Below the pieces are notes generated by a model. It did no database searches. It was given only the letters and a program-made list of their open reading frames with translations, and was not told the DNA's origin. From an uncultured Allomuricauda sp. (GTDB taxonomy: Bacteria; Bacteroidota; Bacteroidia; Flavobacteriales; Flavobacteriaceae): a DNA stretch of 6,079 nt. The stretch is from NCBI GenBank assembly GCA_937911965.1, contig CALDPL010000050.1, positions 1-6,079 on the forward strand. Direction: 5' to 3'. The number at the start of each line of letters is the position of its first letter. Within the stretch, counting starts at the first letter, position 1. Made by a program: the position numbers and the translations under genes. Shown here one piece after another: positions 1 to 3,781 of this stretch.

Positions 1-562
1 GAGTTCGGACATCTTCTCTCGAGCGCTGGATTATTCCATCTTCGATTTGATCTATGCCGGGGCCCAAAAGAACATGGGGCCCGCCGGGACCACCTTGGTG
101 GTGATCAAGGATGGGATACTGGGCGGTCCCTCCCGCAAGATTCCCTCCATGTTGGACTATGCGGTGCACCTGGAAAAGGAAAGCATGTTCAACACTCCAC
201 CCGTTTTTTCGATCTATGTCTCTTTGTTGACCCTCCAATGGCTGAAGGATCTTGGGGGCGTGGAGGCCATAGCTGAGAAAAACCAACGCAAGGCAAACCT
301 GCTCTATTCCGAAATCGAACTCAACCCCCTATTTACCGGTTATGCGGCCAAGGAGGACCGATCTACCATGAACGCCACCTTCAACCTCAGCGAGCCCGCC
401 CTCACGGACAGCTTTGAGGAAATGTGCCGGGAGGCCGGTATCAGCGGGATCAACGGACACCGATCCGTTGGGGGATACCGGGCATCGATGTACAATGCCC
501 TGCCCCTGGAAAGTGTCGGGGCATTGGTGGATGTAATGAGCGAACTGGAGAAGAAAGCCTAA
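1..562 (+). CDS. serC: Phosphoserine aminotransferase, C-terminal part (5' end outside window)
   Basis: This is the 3' half of the gene for the PLP-dependent enzyme that converts 3-phosphohydroxypyruvate plus glutamate to phosphoserine and 2-oxoglutarate, the second step of serine synthesis; it also acts in pyridoxal phosphate synthesis in bacteria using that route. The open frame runs from base 2 without a stop, giving 186 visible residues of the roughly 360 usual for the family. It begins SSDIFSR and continues into YAGAQKNMGPAG, the hallmark PLP site; the Schiff-base lysine is codon 68-70. Near the end GHRSVGGYRASMYNALPLE matches the conserved C-terminal SerC signature (GHR.VGG.RAS.YNA.PLE in E. 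coli). The start lies upstream of the window, so an internal TTG or ATG should not be taken as the start. It sits 39 bases upstream of serA, in the pathway-linked order common in Bacteroidota. The reading frame is intact and identification is confident. Confidence 0.96.
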   Translation, partial: SSDIFSRALDYSIFDLIYAGAQKNMGPAGTTLVVIKDGILGGPSRKIPSMLDYAVHLEKESMFNTPPVFSIYVSLLTLQWLKDLGGVEAIAEKNQRKANLLYSEIELNPLFTGYAAKEDRSTMNATFNLSEPALTDSFEEMCREAGISGINGHRSVGGYRASMYNALPLESVGALVDVMSELEKKA

Positions 563-601
563 GGGCCCAAGGGGAATGGGGTCCAAAAAAAACAAGAATC
601 T

Positions 602-1555
602 ATGAAGGTCTTATTGGCCAATGACGGCATGTCCCAGCAGGGCATCGACCTGCTCGTGAAGGCGGGTTTCGAGGTGAATACCACAAGGGTTGCCCAGGGG
701 CAGCTCGCAAATTTCATCAATAAAAACAAGATCATCGGGCTATTGGTGCGTTCCGCAACCAAGGTGGACCGGGAACTCATCGATGGCTGCCCGGGCCTGC
801 GGCTCATTGGCAGAGGGGGCGTGGGCATGGACAATATCGATGTCGAACACGCCAGGTCCAAGGGAATCCATGTGATCAATACCCCAACGGCCTCGGTCGA
901 ATCCGTGGCCGAATTGGTCATGGCCCACCTGTTGGGGGCCTCCCGCTCTTTGCACGAGGCCAACAGGACCATGCCCCTGGAGGGGGACCTGCATTTCAAG
1001 CTTTTGAAAAAAAACTTTGCCAATGGGCTTGAACTCAGGGGCAGGACCTTGGGAATCATCGGCTTTGGGAGGATCGGGCAGGCCACTGCAAAAAAGGCGA
1101 TAGCCCTGGGGATGAAGGTCGTTTTCACGGACCATGATCCGGGGAGCAGAACCCTGGAGTTGCCCTTTTATGATGGTCGATCCCTGTCCTTTGAACTGGA
1201 AGGAACCGATTTGGACAGCCTGTTGGGTCAATCGGACTTTGTCAGTCTCCACGTTCCGGCCCAGGCCAAGCCCTTGATCGGCAAGAGGGAGCTCGCCCTG
1301 ATGCGGCACGGTGCCGGCATCGTCAATACCTCAAGGGGCGGGGTCTTGGACGAAAAGGCCCTGGTGGAGGCCCTGGACACGGGACATATTGGATTTGCGG
1401 CCTTGGATGTCTATGAATCCGAACCGCACCCTGCGATCAAGGTCCTTATGAACCCCAAAATATCCCTGAGCCCCCATATCGGCGCCTCCACCTTGGAGGC
1501 CCAAGGAAGGATCGGGGAAGAATTGGCCCTGCAGATCATTGAGATTTTGAAATAA
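602..1555 (+). CDS. serA: D-3-phosphoglycerate dehydrogenase, short form without ACT domain
   Basis: This NAD-dependent D-2-hydroxyacid dehydrogenase has 317 residues. It most likely oxidises 3-phosphoglycerate to 3-phosphohydroxypyruvate, the substrate of the SerC encoded just upstream. Visible motifs are RGGVGMDNID at residues 71-80, the Rossmann dinucleotide loop GFGRIG at 154-159, and the catalytic triad of the superfamily: Arg245 in NTSRGG, Glu274 in YESEP and His292 in PHIGAST. The protein stops soon after the catalytic domain, so the C-terminal ACT domain that gives E. coli SerA (about 410 residues) serine feedback control is absent; short forms are common in Bacteroidota. The ATG at 602 gives the expected N-terminal beta strand MKVLLANDG. 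Upstream is an A-rich stretch (585-600) rather than a Shine-Dalgarno sequence. Substrate assignment rests on adjacency to serC as well as family motifs; another 2-hydroxyacid dehydrogenase activity is possible but less likely. Confidence 0.92.
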   Translation: MKVLLANDGMSQQGIDLLVKAGFEVNTTRVAQGQLANFINKNKIIGLLVRSATKVDRELIDGCPGLRLIGRGGVGMDNIDVEHARSKGIHVINTPTASVESVAELVMAHLLGASRSLHEANRTMPLEGDLHFKLLKKNFANGLELRGRTLGIIGFGRIGQATAKKAIALGMKVVFTDHDPGSRTLELPFYDGRSLSFELEGTDLDSLLGQSDFVSLHVPAQAKPLIGKRELALMRHGAGIVNTSRGGVLDEKALVEALDTGHIGFAALDVYESEPHPAIKVLMNPKISLSPHIGASTLEAQGRIGEELALQIIEILK

Positions 1556-1599
1556 TCGGCTTTTGCCAAAAGGGATACATTTCAATTCCTTCTTTTTTG

Positions 1600-1607
1600 T
1601 ACATTGT
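1600..1607 (+). promoter_or_regulatory. Weak promoter-like -7 box before the DUF937 gene
   Basis: TACATTGT resembles the Bacteroidota -7 consensus TAnnTTTG with two mismatches and follows a run of six T's. It would place the transcript start about 20 bases before the ATG at 1632. I found no TTTG at a proper -33 distance, so this is a weak call. The same TTTTTTGTAC context recurs before the next gene, at 2322-2332. Confidence 0.25.
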
Positions 1608-1631
1608 GACCCTAACCTTAACAACAAAGAC

Positions 1632-2273
1632 ATGTCAGGATTAATGGATTTATTGAACAGCCCCATGGGGCGACAGTTGATCAGCGGGGTCGCCAACCAA
1701 ACCGGGCAGCCTGAGAACAAGACTGCGGATGTTTTGAGCATGGCCATGCCCCTTTTGATGGGCGCCATGAAAAAGAACGCCTCGACCCCCGGAGGGGCCC
1801 AGGGCTTGATGAACGCACTTTCCAACAATCACGATGGAAGTATTCTCGACAACCTCGGAGGCCTTTTCTCGGGAGGGGTGGACCAGAGTATCATCAATGA
1901 CGGGGCGGGGATTTTGGGCCACGTTTTCGGGACCAAGCAGCCCCAGGTGGAAAATGCCCTGAGCAATAAGTCCGGTATTGACGCCGGGACCATCTCCCAA
2001 ATACTGAAGATCGCGGCCCCCATCCTATTGGGTTATCTGGGCAAACAGACCCGCCAGCAGAACCTGAGCAGTCCCGATGCCCTGGGCGGTCTGTTGGGGG
2101 GACTCATGGGAGGCAACAAGGCGGCTGCCAAACAGCAGTCCCTGGTGGAGAGTTTTTTGGACTCCGATGGGGATGGAAGCATCGTGGACGACCTTGCCGG
2201 AATGGTGCTGGGCGGCGGTAAATCCAAACAGGGCGGCCTCGGTGGCCTTTTGGGAGGCCTCTTCAGGAGATAG
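1632..2273 (+). CDS. DUF937 family protein, 213 residues
   Basis: This appears to be a member of the DUF937 (YidB-like) family, whose biochemical role is not established. Two similar halves are visible. The first has the helix segment VLSMAMPLLMGAMKK (34-48), then NNHDGSILDNLGGLF (65-79). The second has ILKIAAPILLGYLGKQ (124-139), then DSDGDGSIVDDLAGMV (177-192). The latter starts like a calcium-binding EF-hand/dockerin loop (Asp177, Asp179, Asp181, Gly182, Ile184), although position 12 is Leu188 rather than Glu. Gly-Leu-rich stretches (GGLLGGLMGG around 152-161 and GGLGGLLGGL 201-210) and a terminal FRR complete it. I see no signal peptide. I chose ATG 1632 because the residues encoded from the upstream TTG at 1563 do not resemble the family and overlap the promoter-like region; MSGLMDLLNSPMG is a typical DUF937 start. 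The gene is probably a single transcription unit, since a terminator follows. Confidence 0.85.
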   Translation: MSGLMDLLNSPMGRQLISGVANQTGQPENKTADVLSMAMPLLMGAMKKNASTPGGAQGLMNALSNNHDGSILDNLGGLFSGGVDQSIINDGAGILGHVFGTKQPQVENALSNKSGIDAGTISQILKIAAPILLGYLGKQTRQQNLSSPDALGGLLGGLMGGNKAAAKQQSLVESFLDSDGDGSIVDDLAGMVLGGGKSKQGGLGGLLGGLFRR

Positions 2274-2296
2274 CCCCAAGCGGTTCAAAATTTAAC

Positions 2297-2328
2297 AAAG
2301 CTATTTGAAGGGACAAATGGCTTTTTTT
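2297..2328 (+). terminator. Intrinsic terminator after the DUF937 gene
   Basis: An 11-base-pair hairpin is visible: the left arm AAAGCTATTTG (2297-2307) pairs with CAAATGGCTTT (2314-2324) with a single U-G wobble around a six-base loop. The right arm runs into seven T's (2322-2328). It begins 23 bases after the DUF937 stop codon, as expected for a rho-independent terminator. The stem is AT-rich with only three G-C pairs plus the wobble, so efficiency may be moderate. It ends only 13 bases before the next start codon, so it leaves very little room for a separate leader of that gene. Confidence 0.75.
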
Positions 2329-2337
2329 GTACCTTAA
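2304..2337 (+). promoter_or_regulatory. Candidate promoter of the DUF6146 gene, overlapping the terminator
   Basis: A TTTG at 2304-2307 is separated by 22 bases from TACCTTAA (2330-2337), which matches TAnnTTTG except for its last two bases. The spacing fits the TTG-(17-23)-TAnnTTTG pattern described for flavobacteria. The -33 part lies in the left arm of the terminator hairpin. A start 5-8 bases after the box would fall at or beside the ATG at 2342, implying a leaderless or near-leaderless mRNA. Confidence 0.35.
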
Positions 2338-2341
2338 GGGG

Positions 2342-2800
2342 ATGAAAAAGAGAATTTTGTACCGTATAATTGGAACTATCGGGGTCCTTCTGCTCTTTAT
2401 GGGCTGTTCGGCCCAAAGGGAAGCCCTGCAGGTTTCAGGGGAGGAACAGGCCCTTTTTGACTCCGATGGGAATGAGCCCGTGGAGATATCGGATGAGGAA
2501 AGTGAGTATGAGATCATTATCATAGAGCCCGGCTTCCATGCCTGGCTGCACTCCATGGCAAAGCCCGAGGGGTATTATTCCCAAAGCTTCCTGGAGAACA
2601 GGAATTCCATCATGGTCGTCAATTGGAACCAAAGGGTATTGCAGCCGCACACCTACAATCCCAACCTCTATGAGATGCAGATCGACTACGATCCCCATAT
2701 CGATTACGGCTATGAGGTCAACTACAAGCTCTACAATTACTTCATTTATTTTCAACGCAAGTACAATCAACGTTTGGGTCCTTTCATTCCAAGGATATAA
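2342..2800 (+). CDS. DUF6146 family lipoprotein of unknown function
   Basis: This 152-residue protein starts with a lipoprotein signal peptide: basic MKKR, a hydrophobic stretch to about residue 20, and Cys22 in LLLFMGC as the probable lipidation site (Phe at -3 is unusual, Gly at -1 typical). An acidic linker (roughly 32-57) follows. The conserved core has an HAWLHSMAKPEGYYSQSFLE block (66-85), a VNWNQRV block, and YNPNLYEMQIDYDP (105-118) leading to YGYEVNYKLYNYFIYF and KYNQRLG at the end. I recognise this as the DUF6146 family of flavobacteria; no activity is known to me. The residues after Cys22 (SAQRE) do not look like the acidic surface-export signal of Bacteroidota lipoproteins, so I infer that it faces the periplasm. 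ATG 2342 is chosen over the TTG at 2327 because the signal peptide starts there and the upstream TTG lies in the terminator T-tract. The DUF6787-type gene follows after 30 bases. Confidence 0.83.
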   Translation: MKKRILYRIIGTIGVLLLFMGCSAQREALQVSGEEQALFDSDGNEPVEISDEESEYEIIIIEPGFHAWLHSMAKPEGYYSQSFLENRNSIMVVNWNQRVLQPHTYNPNLYEMQIDYDPHIDYGYEVNYKLYNYFIYFQRKYNQRLGPFIPRI

Positions 2801-2804
2801 TGGT

Positions 2805-2812
2805 TATTTTTG
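2805..2812 (+). promoter_or_regulatory. Candidate -7 box (TATTTTTG) before the DUF6787-type gene
   Basis: TATTTTTG is a full match to the Bacteroidota -7 consensus TAnnTTTG. It starts 5 bases after the upstream stop codon and ends 18 bases before the ATG at 2831. The nearest -33-like element is TTTC at 2782-2785 with a 19-base spacer, inside the end of the upstream gene. The membrane-protein gene may therefore have its own promoter in addition to read-through from the lipoprotein gene. Confidence 0.4.
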
Positions 2813-2830
2813 CACAACCATTTCCTGAGC

Positions 2831-3346
2831 ATGAAGAGATTGAAAGAACGTTGGGAAATCCAGAAAAACTGGCAGCTGTTGTTTCCCATCCTCGGCACGG
2901 CGCTTAACCTATTGGCCTGTTATATTGTTTCCAGGGGTATACTGTCCCTATTTGGATTGGAGGGGAGCGATTATTTTTGGTATGCTGCAGGGGCACTCAC
3001 CCTTTTGGGACACTTTGTGATGATCCGCTTCTTCCTCTGGTGCTTCAAAAAACTGGAGAACAAATGGAGGGTGGACCACAAATGGGAAATGATAGCGATC
3101 TTCATCGTATTCGCCATAACCGGTTCCCTTTCGGGAAAATTGGCGGGCCCCTTGGTGGAATGGCTGGGATTGGACAACGGCAATGTGGGGACCTTTCTGC
3201 ATTGGACGGCCCGTATCCTCCTGATCCTTCCCATTTATCAATTGATCCTGGTCCTGGTGGGTTGGTTGTTCGGACAGTTCCGATTCTTCTGGGAGTTTGA
3301 GAAAAAAATGCTCCGGCGGATGGGATTGGGCTTCCTCTTTTCCTAG
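2831..3346 (+). CDS. DUF6787-type integral membrane protein with two repeats
   Basis: This 171-residue protein has about four membrane helices (roughly 15-38, 48-71, 87-110 and 124-148), an N-terminal amphipathic segment (MKRLKERWEIQKNWQ) and a basic tail (FEKKMLRRMG at 156-165). The second half, with KWEMIAIFIVFAITGS (84-99), FPIYQ-like LPIYQ (133-137) and FGQFRFFWEFEKKMLRRMG (147-165), matches what I recall of the DUF6787 family of flavobacteria. The first half is a diverged copy of the second: LKERWEIQKNW aligns with LENKWRVDHKW, and a Leu-Gly-Leu turn follows at a similar distance in both. I infer an inner-membrane location. ATG 2831 is used; the TTG at 2810 lies within the promoter-like box. 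It follows the DUF6146 lipoprotein gene closely, suggesting a shared envelope role. No enzyme motif is visible and function is unknown. Confidence 0.8.
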   Translation: MKRLKERWEIQKNWQLLFPILGTALNLLACYIVSRGILSLFGLEGSDYFWYAAGALTLLGHFVMIRFFLWCFKKLENKWRVDHKWEMIAIFIVFAITGSLSGKLAGPLVEWLGLDNGNVGTFLHWTARILLILPIYQLILVLVGWLFGQFRFFWEFEKKMLRRMGLGFLFS

Positions 3347-3358
3347 TTTATACTTTTG
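3326..3358 (+). promoter_or_regulatory. Candidate upstream promoter for the His/Cys protein and receptor genes
   Basis: TACTTTTG at 3351-3358 fully matches TAnnTTTG and has a TTG at 3326-3328 with a 22-base spacer, within the flavobacterial range. Transcription would begin near 3365 and give a leader of about 36 bases before ATG 3401. It begins within the end of the upstream membrane-protein gene. Confidence 0.4.
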
Positions 3359-3371
3359 TTAACACTTTTGT
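3352..3371 (+). repeat. Direct repeat ACTTTTGT, 12-base period
   Basis: ACTTTTGT occurs at 3352-3359 and again at 3364-3371, separated by TAAC plus nothing else, so the copies sit a little over one helical turn apart. The first copy lies inside the candidate -7 box and the second supplies a TTTG that could serve the downstream promoter. This may be two overlapping promoters, a regulator site, or chance in a T-rich gap. Confidence 0.4.
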
Positions 3372-3394
3372 CCCCCCGGCCTTGGTTACCTTTG
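3367..3394 (+). promoter_or_regulatory. Candidate downstream promoter, possibly leaderless
   Basis: TACCTTTG (3387-3394) is a full match to TAnnTTTG, with TTTG at 3367-3370 and a 16-base spacer, one base shorter than the range I know for flavobacteria. The box ends 6 bases before ATG 3401, so a start at the usual distance would coincide with the start codon. Confidence 0.4.
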
Positions 3395-3400
3395 TCAGGT

Positions 3401-3739
3401 ATGGCATCCCATCCACACAAACTGAGGGTACAGCTGATCTCCATTTTAATGGCCGTGGCCATCATGGGCCCGACCATGATCAAACTGGGCCATGCCTTCC
3501 ATGGACACTGGAACGAACAGGAATGCGTGGCTTATGGTACGGACCATATCCACAGTAAAACCATTGACTGTGCCTTCAACGATCACACGCTGAACGCGAA
3601 GGTACTTTTCATCGCCCAATTTGTATACACTCCCATTGAAGTCCACAAACAGGACTACAACAACGGGTACATTTCCCCTGAATTTGAAAATTCCGAAAGT
3701 ACGGCCCTGCCCTTGAGGGGTCCCCCCGGAACCACTTGA
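3401..3739 (+). CDS. Small exported His/Cys-rich protein, candidate periplasmic metal binder
   Basis: This 112-residue protein has a hydrophobic N-terminal segment (about 9-27) after MASHPHKLR that reads as a signal peptide or membrane anchor. Potential metal ligands follow in a short stretch: His31, His34 and His36 (HAFHGH), Cys42, His49 and His51 (HIH), Cys57 and His62. The C-terminus ends LRGPPGTT. I recall similar short flavobacterial hypothetical proteins encoded beside TonB receptors, with an HIH and a spaced Cys pair, but I know no characterised member. ATG 3401 is chosen over the TTG at 3356 because the latter would put the signal segment far inside the protein and overlap the promoter-like boxes. 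The receptor gene begins 42 bases downstream with no clear promoter between, so the two are probably co-transcribed. I infer periplasmic zinc, or possibly copper, binding or handover from ligand content and context. A structural role with a Cys42-Cys57 disulphide is an alternative. Confidence 0.75.
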   Translation: MASHPHKLRVQLISILMAVAIMGPTMIKLGHAFHGHWNEQECVAYGTDHIHSKTIDCAFNDHTLNAKVLFIAQFVYTPIEVHKQDYNNGYISPEFENSESTALPLRGPPGTT

Positions 3740-3781
3740 TCCGGACTTTTAGAACTTTTTCAAAAACGATATTCCTTAGAA

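Noticed and set aside
563..584. Possible hairpin GGGCCC/GGGTCC between serC and serA
   Set aside because: The 6-base-pair stem has a wobble and a ten-base loop and is followed by A's, not T's, so it is not an intrinsic terminator. The two genes are more likely co-transcribed.
559..1309. Two long minus-strand open frames (189 codons each) opposite serA
   Set aside because: They lie wholly or almost wholly antisense to a gene with clear catalytic motifs, show no recognisable domain, and are typical of antisense shadows in GC-rich coding DNA.
1568..1598. Possible terminator after serA (GGGAT/ATTCC stem followed by six T's)
   Set aside because: The stem is only five pairs including a wobble, with a mismatched extension and an eight-base loop; too weak to call, although termination there is plausible.
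1563..1631. Upstream TTG start for the DUF937 gene
   Set aside because: The extra 23 residues look like translated intergenic DNA and overlap a promoter-like box; ATG 1632 gives the family-typical N-terminus.
3740..3781. Promoter or Zur-type operator directly before the receptor gene
   Set aside because: I found no TAnnTTTG match and no convincing inverted repeat in these 42 bases; co-transcription with the upstream gene is simpler.
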